From Torreya grandis (Eukaryota; Streptophyta; Pinopsida; Cupressales; Taxaceae): a stretch of DNA of 64,000 bases. This document shows, in pieces, positions 47,241 through 58,277 of the stretch (the stretch's first letter is position 1; each line of letters begins with the position of its first letter). The DNA lies in contig JARHVA010003528.1 of assembly GCA_037957365.1 (NCBI GenBank), forward strand, positions 310,001 through 374,000, given 5' to 3'. Under the pieces are notes generated by a model, which was not told where the DNA came from, made no database searches, and was given only the letters and a program-made list of their open reading frames with translations. The position numbers and the translations under genes were made by a program.

Positions 47241-49150
47241 GTTGGTTGTTCTGGATGAACTGTAAGACAAAAATAGGAGTGATTGCCCCAGGTGTGGGAT
47301 AAGGTTGATTTCATCTTGTTGGTTGTTCAAATGAACTTCAAGACAAAAATAAGAAGTGGATTGCCCCGATTATGGATGAGGTATTCCCCCTCAAAGCAGG
47401 AGTCGAGGGAAGGGAACCAGGAATCAAGTGCTGATTTGACAAAGAGTGGATGAAAAAGGGGTGAGGGTGAACGCTGTAAAAGGTGTGATTGTGTGCATAC
47501 CACTACACGAGATGGTTAGGTCAAAGTGTCATAGGTCAAGGGTCAAGGAGTGCCAAAATTGAAGTAACTGGGCCCCAACATTTAGTCTTCTACTGATTGG
47601 GTTACTCAATCTAAGCTGAAGCTCCAAATGGTCGTCGTGTTCCAGGTATCCTAGGCTCAGGAAGTGCTCCCAGAAACACGAAAATGCCATAAGTAGTAGG
47701 GATCAACTAGCTTGCAATCCTATACTTGTGAGGGTCAAAAAAGGTCTACACACAATTTTGCTAACCAGTCATGAGGTAGCATACATGCAAAAATAACCAA
47801 GGCAATAGTGTCTTGGAAGTGGTCGAGGTTGGAGGAGAGAGGTATGATCTCCAATGGTTGGTGGGCGAGGGGAGGAATGGATGAAAGGATGCGGCCGAGC
47901 TAACCCCAGAAGATAGTCGTGTCATCTGAGTGTTGCCTACATAGCCCCGATCATAGGGCTTCAGGCCAATGTAGTTCAGACAAAGGGTTCGAGTAGTAGA
48001 CAGGTGGTCAAAATGGTCAATAGATTGGTCTTGGTTATGACGAAATGATGAGGAGAAGAGATGTGGTAGCCGTTTCCAAATGGTGTATTCTGCAACATTG
48101 GTTGAGAGGTCTTTCATCCGGAGCAATATTCCATATTCGTGATGGATGTATGCTAAAAATGAATTGAGGTCTATTTATGCTTCAACAAGTATGCTGAACA
48201 TAAATTGCGGCGGGTCGATAGTTTCCATGTGTATTGGTGTCCATAGAAACTAGGGTGAATAGGCTATGGGAGTGGTCTGAAAAGAGAGTTGAGATGAGTT
48301 GATTGACAAGTGATGAAGGTGAATGTGACCAAAGTGTAGAAGAAGTGAAAAACATATTGCTCTTTCATTGACAAGAACCAAAAAGATAGCATAGATAGGG
48401 GTTATGAGAACCAAGAGCCCCATTCATGCGTGACGTCGTTGACCATAGTTATGTTAGAGCGGTAATCGAATCACTTTGACATTAAAGTGAGCTCGAATTC
48501 CCTTGAGTAGGTGATAGGAGAAGGAAAAAGGGTGACCCATTTTAAGAGCAGAGATAACTTTACCCCTTTTTATAGGAGACCCTGAGACAACTATAAGTCA
48601 AGTCCATGACTCATTCTTTTTTTTTTTTTTTTTTTGAGGTGCAGACTGATCAATGTGGGAAGTCCACAAAAAGATGTTGTTTGCTTGGTGGTCAGTTGTG
48701 AAGCTGATCAATTCGGGAAGCTTCTAAAATAGTGCTGTTTATTGCTAGATTAGTCATAGCCATCCTTCAAGGGAGTGGTCTAGATTTTTGTTTAATATAA
48801 GGGCTTTTAAATAGCTGTCCTTCGAGAGAGCAGTCTATTAATTACAGCAATGATAGTATAGCTGTCCTTCGAGGGAGCAGTCTGCTTTTTGATTTTGATA
48901 TTGATATAGTGACCATGGATATTGTGACATCTTGATTTGTTTTTACAGAAATATGAGTCATGGACAAGACTATAGAAGGTCAAGGGTTCCCTTTTATTAG
49001 GACAAAGCATCCATATAACATAAAAGGGTTATAAGAATTGTTAAGAGGAATAGGTTTGAAAGGAATTAAGATGAAGAGGATGGGGATTGCTCAAGGGATG
49101 AGCTCAAGTTAAGTGTCAAGTGGACGAGTACTCGACTAGTAGTAGAATGG
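47241..49150. other. E2 3' non-coding region
   Basis: No supported gene. An imperfect tandem pair lies at 47239-47289 and 47315-47367 ('cttgttggttgttc' ... 'aagacaaaaata'). The conserved stem-loop shared with E5 is at 47937-47974. There is a 19-base T run at 48617-48635. Three copies of 'tagctgtccttcgagggagcagtct' lie near 48756, 48814 and 48862. The 121-codon open frame at 47761-48126 covers the stem-loop and looks fortuitous. Confidence 0.6.
47937..47974 (-). repeat. Conserved stem-loop, E2 copy
   Basis: CTACAT-AGCCC, loop, GGGCT, eight-base bulge, ATGTAG. Both stems pair perfectly. The flank 'gagctaaccccagaag' matches E5 copy b. Confidence 0.65.
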
Positions 49151-50335
49151 TCACAGATGCAACGCATTAAGAGGCTTAGGTTCTGGACGTCCATCAAGAG
49201 AAGACAGATGGTAAGTCCCTGATCCATACTTGTGCGTGATAATAAAAGGTCCAAGCCAATTAGGAGCAAACTTGCCTCGTTTACTACACTCCATATTGGT
49301 CACATGTTGATTCTCTTTGAGGACGAGGTCTCCGATGTTGAAATCTCGTTCTCGTAGATTTTTGTCATAGGTGCGCTTGATGCGATGTTGATAGACATGG
49401 AGATGATTAAGGGCAGCAAGACGGCGTTCGTCAAGTAACTCAAGTTGAGCTAAGTGATCTTGATGAAAGTCATCATTGGAAAGAATATCATGTAGAGAAA
49501 TGTGGAGAGACGGGATCTGTACTTCGAGAGGTAAGACAGCCTTTGTTTTGTACATGAGAGAAAAAGGGGTAGCACCTGTAGAGGTTCGGATGCTAGTGCA
49601 GTAAGCCCACAAAGCGAAGGGAATGTGAATGTGCCAATCCTTGCCTGTATCACTGACCACTTTCATGAGAATTTTGGTGAGAATTTTGTTGGAGGCCTCA
49701 GCCTGCCCATTTGCTTGTGGGTAGTAAGGCGAAGAAAAACTGAGTTTGATGCCGAATGAGTCGCATAGTGTTTGGACAGTCTTGTTTTTGAATGACTTGC
49801 CATTATCGGTGATGATTTTATGAGGGACACCAAAATGATAGATAATATGGGTGGTGATGAAGTTGACGATCTTGTCGGCTTTTGTGGAGATGAGAGGAAT
49901 GGCTTCCACCCACTTGGTGAAATATTCAGTGGCTGTGATGATGGATTGATGACAAAGAGACGAATGAGGGTTAACCTCACCGATGAGATCTAAAACCCAC
50001 TGAGAAAAAGGCTAGAAATCTTGAGTAGTTTGTAAGGTGTGACTAGGAAGATGAAGCAAGTTAGAGTGCTGCTGACACTTGATGCAACGCTGAACATAGT
50101 CGCTACAGTCTTGATGAAGGGTAGGCCAATAATAGCCCAGATGAAGGATACGCTTGGAAACCGAATTCCCACTGAAATGTCTGCCACAAATCTCGTCATG
50201 GACTTGTTGAATGGCTTGATATGCTTCAGTGGAGGTGAGACAACGAAGAAGGAGGCCGTCGAAGCCTCGCTTATAGAGAAGACCCCCTAGCATGGTATAG
50301 CGAGCGGTACGCTTGATAAAAGCTCATCGTGCATT
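49151..50335 (-). pseudogene. E2 integrase
   Basis: The zinc-binding domain is complete: the VHDEICGRHF histidines and CIKCQQH cysteines, in 50012-50293. The core follows after one TAG: Asp in QWVLDLIGEV, Asp in KIITDNGKSF and Glu in NGQAEASNK, so the D-D-E triad is intact. The long open piece 49151-49909 ends with a GPY/F module (WLGPFIITHKYGSG) and closes at a TGA at 49148-49150, which may be the true stop or a further decayed codon. Only two stops (50323-50325, TGA; 50011 region, TAG) interrupt the domain. Confidence 0.93.
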
Positions 50336-50518
50336 ACTAGAGAGGTTGGGAGGAATGACAGAGAGAGATAAGAAGTCTACAAGTTGCTTATACCAAACAT
50401 CTTGTGGGCTAGGGTCTATAGTGTTGACATGATGAATGTGAGGAGAGATATATGAAGGCAATGGCACACGACGCACCGTGACAAAAAGTCTGGATGCAGA
50501 TGAGGAAGATGGGATATG

Positions 50519-50900
50519 CGAAGTGAGAGAAGCCATGGTGTCAACAAACTTATTTGTGGATCGAGGAACAGTCTACAGAAGGTAATGATCGAAAGATGCA
50601 AGGAGAATGTCAGCACGATTTTTATACCTTTGCAAAATTTCATTTTTACAGAGGTATGAACCGTTGACCCGATTGACGACGAGCTACGAGTCACCGAAGA
50701 TGTTGATGGACTTGATGCTGAGAGAGAGGGCAGTTTGAAGTCCCAAAATTAAAGCCTCGTATTCGGCCATATTATTGGTACAATCAAAGTCGAGTTTAAA
50801 AGACAGAGGCATGGGCTCCCCTTCGAGTGGAATGAGAATGACCCCAGCACCCCCACCTAATTGACATTTGGATCCGTCAAAGAACATAGTCATCTGATAG
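50519..50900 (-). pseudogene. E2 archaeal-type RNase H (after gypsy RNase H)
   Basis: TMFFDGSKCQLGGGAGVIL (first Asp), NNMAEYEALILGL (Glu), IFGDS then a TAG and LVVNRVNGS (second Asp), and NKFVDTMASL (last Asp). All four catalytic acids remain. It lies between gypsy RNase H and integrase, the standard Tat arrangement, in contrast to E1. Confidence 0.9.
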
Positions 50901-50999
50901 GTGGTGTCATCGGAGGAAAGCGCAGCGATAGACTCATTAGGAAACTCACACGACGAAGGTTGATTGTCAGGAAGAGGGGCATCTACTACTTGATCAACA

Positions 51000-51541
51000 A
51001 TGGTTTGCCCCTTAATAGAATTTTGCTGGATGAATTTGAGATCGAACTCAGCAAGCAGCATGAGCCACCGAGCCATACGTTGATTTTGATATGGCTTGGA
51101 GTGCATATACTTGAGAGGATCAGTGTGGGTGATGACAAAGGTTTTGTGACTAAGAAGATAGTGGCGAAGCTTAGTAGCAACAAAGACTAATGCCAAATAG
51201 AGTTTCTCGATATGGGTATATCAAGTTTCATAGTCGACCAGTGTTCGGCTGATATAATAGACTACTTGCTCATGGTGATGCTCGTCTCAGTGTGTGATCA
51301 TGGCACCCAATGAATGATGAATGGCTGAGATATAAAGGTAGAAGGGTTGGTCATCTTTAGGTGGAATGAGGACTGGTGGAGAGACCAGATAGCATTTTAG
51401 GGCTTCAAAATCCTCTTGACAGTCCTTATCCCATGTAAAAGAGACATCCTTCTTAAGGAGATGATGAAAAGGTTGGCAGCGGTCAAAAAGCTGTGAGATG
51501 AAACGACGAATGGACTGGAGCTTGCCTTGCAAACTATGAAG
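51000..51541 (-). pseudogene. E2 gypsy-type RNase H
   Basis: Follows RT after a TAG. It contains FTWDKDCQEDFEALKCYL (connection), PFYLYISAIHHSLGAM where the first catalytic Asp is missing, VVYYISRTLVDYET, and HTDPLKYMHSKP. Loss of the catalytic Asp here is typical where an archaeal-type RNase H has taken over. Two TGA stops lie at about 51286 and 51229. Confidence 0.85.
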
Positions 51542-52294
51542 CTACTTGAGATTGGTCGGGGGCAACATTTCAAGGATAGCGTGAATCTTGGTAGGATCTA
51601 TCTCGATGCCACGGAAGGAAATGATGAAACCAAGAAGCTTGCTAGATAGGACCCCAAAGACACATTTCTTGGGGTTAAGACAAACATTATACTGAAGAAG
51701 ATGAGAAAAGATGATTTTGAGAATGGTCAGATGGTCACGGCGAAGTTTGGACTTGCCGAGCAGGTCATCCGCATAGTCCTCCATGATTTTGTGAAGGAGA
51801 TCATGGAAAATGTAGGTCATGGCACGCTGATAAGTGGCACCTGCATTCTTCAAGCCAAAAGGCATGACTCGATAGCAGAAAGTCCCCCATGGGGTAATGA
51901 AAGTGGTGTTGTGCTGATCTTCTGGAGCAATCAGGATTTGATTGTATCCTGAAAACCCATCCATAAGAGATAGCATTTCATGGCCGGCCGTAAGATCAAC
52001 AAGCTGGTCAATGTTAGGAAGAGAAAAGTCATCTTTAGGACAGGCTAGATTAAGGTCGTGATAGTCTATGCAGATCCAAATCCCCCCAGTTACCTTGGTG
52101 ACTGGGACGATGTTAGAGACCCACTGTGGATAATCAATGGACCGGATAAAGGAGACAGAAAGGAGGTGTTGAAGCTCCTCTTTGACAAGGAGGGCAATGC
52201 GAGGATGCATCTTTTGAAGCTTTTGCCTGACAGGCTTAGCCTCTAGTTTGGTGACAATGTTATGGGTAATGATGGTGGGGTCGATGCCAGGCAT
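51542..52294 (-). pseudogene. E2 reverse transcriptase
   Basis: A 250-codon open piece with all RT blocks: MPGIDPTIITHNI start region, QWVSNIVPVTK, WICIDYHDLNLACPKD, LMDGFSGYNQILIAPED, FCYRVMPFGLKNAGATYQRA, and catalytic YADD in MEDYADDLLGKSK. It ends FGVLSSKLLGFIISFRG. The catalytic Asp pair is intact. Confidence 0.95.
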
Positions 52295-53213
52295 ATCACT
52301 GTAAGTCTAGGCAAAGGCCTTGCTATGGTTAGAAAGGAACTGGGTATAGTCAAGCTGCTCCTAAGAGTCTAAAGATTGACCGATCTTTAATACATAAGGA
52401 ACATCAAAAGAAGGAAGGTTGATGTCAATGGTTGATTCATTTAACATAACCTGGGTCTCAGAAGGGAGGGAGCGCTGGATGAAAGAATCGTCAGCACCCA
52501 TGTAAGAAAGAATGGCATCATTGTCAACGCAGTGAATAGTGTGAATGGTTGCCGACTCATCTTCGATCATGCTAGGAAAAATGAGAGAGAGAGAATTAGA
52601 CACCCCATTGAGCTGATAAGTCAAGGGGTCCAGGCGGATGGTGTTTATGCAAAAAAAAACTAGGAGGAATGGAAACCACTGACTCCGTAGGTGAAGGGGG
52701 TGGAGCAGGCGAGTGTGGAGGAGATTGGTCAATGATTAGTTCAGGACAAAGGTCTACAAGGTCTTGAGTGGGGTTGTGATATCCCAAACCATACCGTTTC
52801 TTGGCGTTGTCATCATTGAGCGGTTGGATAGGCTGATGGGAGCCCTGCTCATAGCGTCTGAAACCAAAACCCTTCCATGCACACCTGTAAAGGTAAGTGT
52901 GTGTAAAGGCAGGGTTGCCAATAAATGAGAAATCTGATGTGAAAGGTTGAGGTGAAGAAAGAGGATTACCGTCAGTAGGAGCTTGATTAAGCCCCCCATA
53001 GATGAGGTTAGTGCGAAGGTGAGGGAGACCATAAGGTATGATCATCCCTATCCGATGGTCGTAGCTGGGGCTGTGATGAAGGCGTCCATACTCTTGTGGA
53101 GTTTGGAACATGTCTAAAGCCAGCAAGCGATACTCTCCCAATGAAAGTCTTTGGAAGACATCTTCCATGGGGTCTGTGGTCATCGCTTGAAGGGGAGGTG
53201 TAAGGGCGACCAC
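52295..53213 (-). pseudogene. E2 protease-RT linker with frameshift
   Basis: Two overlapping open pieces in different frames (52596-53213 and 52361-52732). The frame changes in a run of nine T on the minus strand (plus 52651-52659); eight T would keep one frame. The region is Pro/Ser/Tyr-rich, includes GMIIPYGLPHLRTNL and then acidic MIEDESATIHTI before the RT. No domain is recognised; such spacers are long in Tat elements. Confidence 0.75.
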
Positions 53214-53906
53214 CTATTGCGAACTGGTCGAAGCTTCCACAGATGGAGGCGGTGCCAGGGTTGATGGCTTGATAGGAATGAGAACATCATTTGGACGGTA
53301 GGTGGTGTTGCATGTTTTGAAGGGTGAAGGGTCAGCGGGAATGGTGTGGACTTGTCCATCATGCTCAAATTTCACACAACGGTGTAGGGTGGAGGGGACA
53401 CAGGCCATGGCATGGATCCAGGGTCGACCCAGCAAGATGTTGTATTGAAAATCTCCTTTGATGATGTAGAAGAGCTCTAGGACTATGCGTGGACCAACAC
53501 AAATATGAAGGATGACTGTGCCAATGGTTGTGGCAGTAGTGTCATTAAAAGAGCGCAAGATTGCGTCAGTTTTGGAGATACAATTCTTGGGAAGAGCCAA
53601 CTGATCAAAGGCATGGGTGGAGATGATATTGATGCTAGCGCCTCCATCGATCATAACATGTTTAATGCGTGTTTGATTGATATAGGCAGTGATGAAGAGG
53701 GTGGTGTCCTGATCTTTCGTGTTGGATGTGGGAATCTCAGAATCGTTGAATGTGATGGAAGCAATAGGGGCTAAAGAGTGGACAAGAGTAGCAAGTGGCT
53801 GGGGGTCTTCAGGTTGGACCTCCACCGCCTGTAGGGCTTGGATGAGGGCCTGACGATGTTGGGGTGAGGTTTGGATGAGATCGTAGAGGGACATCTTCAC
53901 AGGCAT
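53214..53906 (-). pseudogene. E2 aspartic protease
   Basis: Retropepsin-like domain, 230 codons open. Active site D-G-G-A in IKHVMIDGGASINIISTHAF (Asp at 53648), where D-S-G is usual. Downstream is the flap/ILLGRPWIHAMACVPSTL region that also identifies the E4 protease fragment. One TAG separates it from gag upstream and one from the linker downstream, both where CAG would read Gln. Confidence 0.88.
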
Positions 53907-53915
53907 CTGGTGAAG

Positions 53916-56900
53916 CTATTTTAACATGGAGTCGTGGATTGGTTCAGAAGAAGAAGAAGAAGAGGAGGGTTGAGGTGTGCCAAGGATAGAAATCTTAGGC
54001 TTAGGTAGTTGAGGTGGATTGACAAAAGGGTAGGTCCAAGGAATGGCAGCTTTTTCTTTCGCCTTGTCCTTTTGTGACCTAGTGGTGATGTGAATGGCAT
54101 TGATTTCAAAGATGGGAGGTGAAGGTGAAGAAGTGGTTGTAACCGGTTGATGAGATGTGGATGGGTTTGAAGAGGTTGAAGGGTTATGAGAAGGAGTCAG
54201 GGGTCGATCGAAAGTGTCCTCAAAGAGAAGAGTGTCTTTCTCCAAATAACGGTGAATGACAACCTTGAGGGCACAACAAGTCTCGGTGTCATGTCCTGGT
54301 GTACGATGATATAAACAAATCTTCGTGTCGTCGAACCAGGAGGGTTTAGACCTGAGAGGTTGGAAGGGCTTGATGGGTGGAAGAGTTATGATGGAAGTTT
54401 GCAGAAGTCATTGTAAGATTAAAGAGTATGAGCCCACTAAAGGGTCCGTGCTCATTGATGTATGTGATGTCGGTGACTTTTGCTTGGGCAAAGTTGGAGG
54501 GGGTTTTCATACCACCTTCTGGGTTGATGGTGTGATGACAGGCAGAGATGGTACATTCTTCATGAGAGGTATCGCCCTTTTGGGAGAGGGTAGGCTTGCG
54601 ATAGATAAAGGAAGCAAAGGAGGCAACTGGTTTTGATTAGAGGTTGAAGTGGGAAGGATTTTGGTTAGGATTGAAGGATGCGGGCCCAAAATGGAGGGCA
54701 ATGGTGATGGAAGAGGAGGCGTTCACCTCTGTGGTTTGGCAGTCTTTTGTGATTTAGGTTGAAGACTACTATTGGTTGAAGTCTGGTTTAAGTCCACCTT
54801 CACTTGTGGATGAGTGAGGTTGGAGACGGGGTGAATGCCAAGTGACTTGATAGGTTTAGGCAGAGTAGATGAGGGTTTTGGTTTTGATGAGGTTAATGGA
54901 GATGTAGATGGTCTAGAGGCAGAAATCTGATTTTTGTTGACAGTCTTAGGAGGTTTCGTCATGGGAGGATTAGCAGCATGAGATGAGAGGGCCCAGGCTT
55001 GTTGAAGAGCTGTGAGATGGTCCCACAATCCCTGATGTTCCACTTTCCTAGAAGGGAGAAGTTTGAGTCTCTCCACTAGTCGAGAAAATGGCTGAGAAGA
55101 TGCGAGATGAGGTTTGGGTTCTTGAGAAGACGTCGACGGTTGTGGGACTAAAGGTATGGTAGTTTCGGCCCCAAAGCATGGTGAAGTCATGATAGGTTCA
55201 TCTTTAGTTGGAGATGAAGGAGAGATAGGTTCCTCCCTGGGTGGAGAAGAAACTGGAGAATGAAGCTCCTCAAGCGGGTAAAGGGCAGGGATGATAGTGC
55301 CCTCCACTTGCGGTTGAGGAGTAGGAAAGGTTGGGTCCTCCATGGGCAGCAAGAAGGAAGATGGTGAAACTGGCAGTGTTGGTAAGGTCGAGGCGTCCTC
55401 CAAAATGAGAGAAGTTGATGGAGAACTAACTGGAGAAAGAGGTTCGTCTACATGTGATGGGTTGATGGATGAACTCACCTCTTGAGGTTGGTTAGAAATG
55501 AGGGGCGAGACCGTATTGACTATTTGAATATTATGTTCATGGGTATTGTTAGTCAAGGTCTGGACATTGTTTTGTGTTGGTGGATGATTGGGGAATGGTT
55601 GTTTGAAGATATCGATACCCTGATTAGGAGGGGCATTGGGATTGTTGAGGATGAGGTCACCCTTTTCCAACATGTCCTGGATTATGTTTTTAAGGGTTTT
55701 ACAGTTGCCCGTGTCATGATCTTTAACACGGTGGTAGTGGCAGAAGTCATTTTCCCTATACCACGTAGGGATGGCGCGTGAGGGATCAAATTGTGGTGGT
55801 GGTCGGATCTGAGGGAGATTGAGGGCCCCTTGTTTGATGAGTTTTTCGAGCACAGACACGTATGATTCTTCAAGTGGAGTAAACTATCGCTATATGTATC
55901 TCTGCTGAAATTGGCAAGTGGCACTCATAGATGTGGATGGTTCAGGTTGATTAGTTGAAGGCGAAGAAGAAGAAGATCTAACAACCACAGCATTTGCTGA
56001 AGCTTTAGATTTAGGATTGGATGAGGAAGGCTTAGAAGAGGGGTCATTGGTTTTGGAATTGGGATTCTTGCTCCGCAACCTGACTTTATTCTCCTCGACT
56101 GCACGTAACTCAAGTTTACGAGCCATCGTGAAGGCTTCGTCAAAAGTGCGGAAGGTTTGAACCCTCAAAGTAGAAGAAATATGTCTAGCACAAGCTTGAG
56201 AGAAAAGTTCAATAAGCTCAGGCTAGGGTAAGGAGAATGAGAGTTGATTGATAAGGCCCCTCCATCGAGCGACGAAATCAGCAATGGATTCATCCTCGAA
56301 CTGGCAGATAGAATAGAGGTCTGTGATGGAGACCTTCTTGGTGATATTGATGGAGAAATGATCAAGGAAGAGCTGGGCCAACTGAGTGAACGTGAAGATG
56401 GAATGGCTGGGAAGAGAGCTATACCAGTCAAGTGCAGCACCTGAGAGAGACATGGGAAACGTGCATAAGAGCAATGCATCATCATGGGCGATAAGGTAAT
56501 AGGCATGTCTGAATGCCCGTAAGTGTTGTTGTGGGTCTTCCTTGCTTTGGAAATGAGAAAACTTAGGAAGTTCCCACTGGCTGGGATATGGTCTGATGGG
56601 GACAGAAGGATGGATGGGCTCGTTGCAAATTTGTTCATACGAGAGAGTGTTGCGTGAGCCAGTAATGGAGGTCTCTAGGTTGGACATTTTATCCATCAGC
56701 ATCTTGATAATATCTACTGACGGATTGGTGGGTGGAACGCCTCCTAAATTGTAAGGTGCTTGAAAGAGGCTGGAAGAGGTATACGATGTAGTCAGTTGTA
56801 CCAATAAGGGCGCAACGTACGGATGACTAGTCGTAGGGATAGAAGAAGTGGCTAAGGATGTTTGGATAGAAGACATGGCTAGGTTTGATGTTGTCATGGG

Positions 56901-57464
56901 AGGTTGGTTAGAGGTGACATGGGCCAATGGATAGGTAGCCACCCTAGTGTTGATAAGAGTAAGGGTAGGCAGAATAGAGACGACCAAGTTTTGAAAGGGG
57001 GTAGAAAGTGGTTGAGTGGGCTGAGATTGATAGGGGGCTAAAACCCCAGTGAAAGTGGGCCCAGCAATGGAAGGAGAGGCCACACTTGGATTGTTGGTAA
57101 AAGGTTGGTCATTGGTTGAGGCAACAGCTTGGGTATCTAAGGGTTGAACTATGGACGCCGTTGATATGGCTGCAGTCTCGAGGAAAGAGGACAACATTCC
57201 GTAAATTAGATTGCCCAAGGGGTCTCGCGTTCAGCTATTCGCGAGATAGTGTTGCAAGGCTTTTACATTGAGGTCCAAGAATCGTGTGAAATCTTGGTCC
57301 CCTTTTGGGATAATAGGTGTTTGGGTCAGAGATGGTCTGGTAGGAGTTCTTTCAGTTTCTGAGTTGAACTCCATTATAGGGCTGGTTATAGGCGGGGTAG
57401 ACGGAAGAGGATGATGCCTTGCGTGATCGACTAGAGCTTTGGCTTGGCTATGAGTCAGAACCAT
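53916..57464 (-). pseudogene. E2 gag with two zinc-knuckle-like modules
   Basis: Starts at ATG 57464 (MVLTHSQAKALVDHARHH), an N-terminus of the common gag form. About 250 Ser/Thr/Pro-rich residues lead to the capsid domain: WELPKFSHFQSKEDPQQHL, SGAALDWYSSLPSHS, then FEDESIADFVARWRGL (near 56230-56560). A basic, Ser-rich stretch follows. Then come two modules of the form C-x2-H-x4-H-x4-C: CHYHRVKDHDTGNC at 55701-55742 and CLYHRTPGHDTETC at 54276-54317. They are separated by about 460 Pro/Ser-rich residues. About 1,180 codons in all, long for a gag. All eight internal stops are TAG or TGA. Confidence 0.9.
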
Positions 57465-58257
57465 TCAAGGCAAGGAAGAACGTCCTCACAAGCTCAAACA
57501 AGCAGATAAGAACTAAAAAAGGATGAAGACACAAGCAGATCCTAAAACCCTAGAAGTAAATTATTAGGATTATAGTGGCTTATGCCTTAGAATGTGTGTA
57601 GAGGAAGATTGGCTTTTGAGTCAGGTCCTAGAAGAAGTAGTCTATGGATGGTTTTGGGTTTTCTTATGGTGCTCAAGAAGTCTGTGTTAGCTTTCGTACA
57701 GGCCTGGTGCTAAGGAGCAAGCTCCCCTCACTTCACGATTCCAGTGGTTAGCTATTTTCGCTTAGCCAAAATATACTTCCACTATAGTTTAGACTCTACC
57801 AGAGAATAGAGTTGGCTTTCCCCTTGGTGATGAAATCCAAGTAAGATCGCTGGGACGGGTAAGGTATCTGTTGGGGGATGAAATCCCAGTTGGGCCTTGT
57901 CTCAGGTAAGTTAAAATGTTTGTTTTGTGCAGGTGGTTTGGTCGTGTAACATCAAGTGATCTAGATTAATTCAATATGTGGTTTAATTACTATGTGTGGT
58001 CTAAGAGATGCAGGCAAACAGAAATGAATGCAAAGTGTTTTAATGCCCAAGTCGAAATGTTTGTTCATATGAAGATGAATGGAGAAAGAGTTGAAGAATA
58101 TGAGTTTTAGCTAGTCTAGAAGTGCAAGAAAGAAAGAAATGTTCTTTTTAGTCCTGCTTATGATGTCGTTTAAGAAGAGACAGAAGGAGGCGAAAAGGAA
58201 GGAACCTAATGCACCTATATGAACGAAAGAAAGAAAGAACCCAAGGAATTTCTTAGG
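57465..58257 (-). other. E2 leader, non-coding
   Basis: About 790 bases between primer site and gag ATG. On the minus strand it holds the leader block shared with E4 and E6 (GATTTCATCACCAAGGGG, then GTGAAGTGAGGGGAGC), at about 57700-57840. No upstream ORF is convincing. Confidence 0.65.
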
Positions 58258-58275
58258 TCCCACCGGGCGTGACAA
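58258..58275 (-). other. E2 primer-binding site
   Basis: The minus strand reads TTGTCACGCCCGGTGGGA two bases inside the 5' LTR. Confidence 0.8.
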
Positions 58276-58277
58276 AA

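Noticed and set aside
46849..47314. Open minus-strand frames of 85-128 codons inside the E2 3' LTR (and partly mirrored in the 5' LTR)
   Set aside because: They overlap each other in different frames, lie in LTR sequence, resemble no protein and differ between the two LTRs by changes not confined to third positions.
47761..48126. 121-codon minus-strand frame in the E2 3' region
   Set aside because: It covers the conserved stem-loop. The matching E5 stretches are not open in any frame, so structure rather than protein explains the conservation.
50861..51190. 109-codon plus-strand frame across the E2 RNase H region
   Set aside because: It is antisense to well-supported RNase H coding sequence and has no family signature; a shadow frame in GC-richer DNA.
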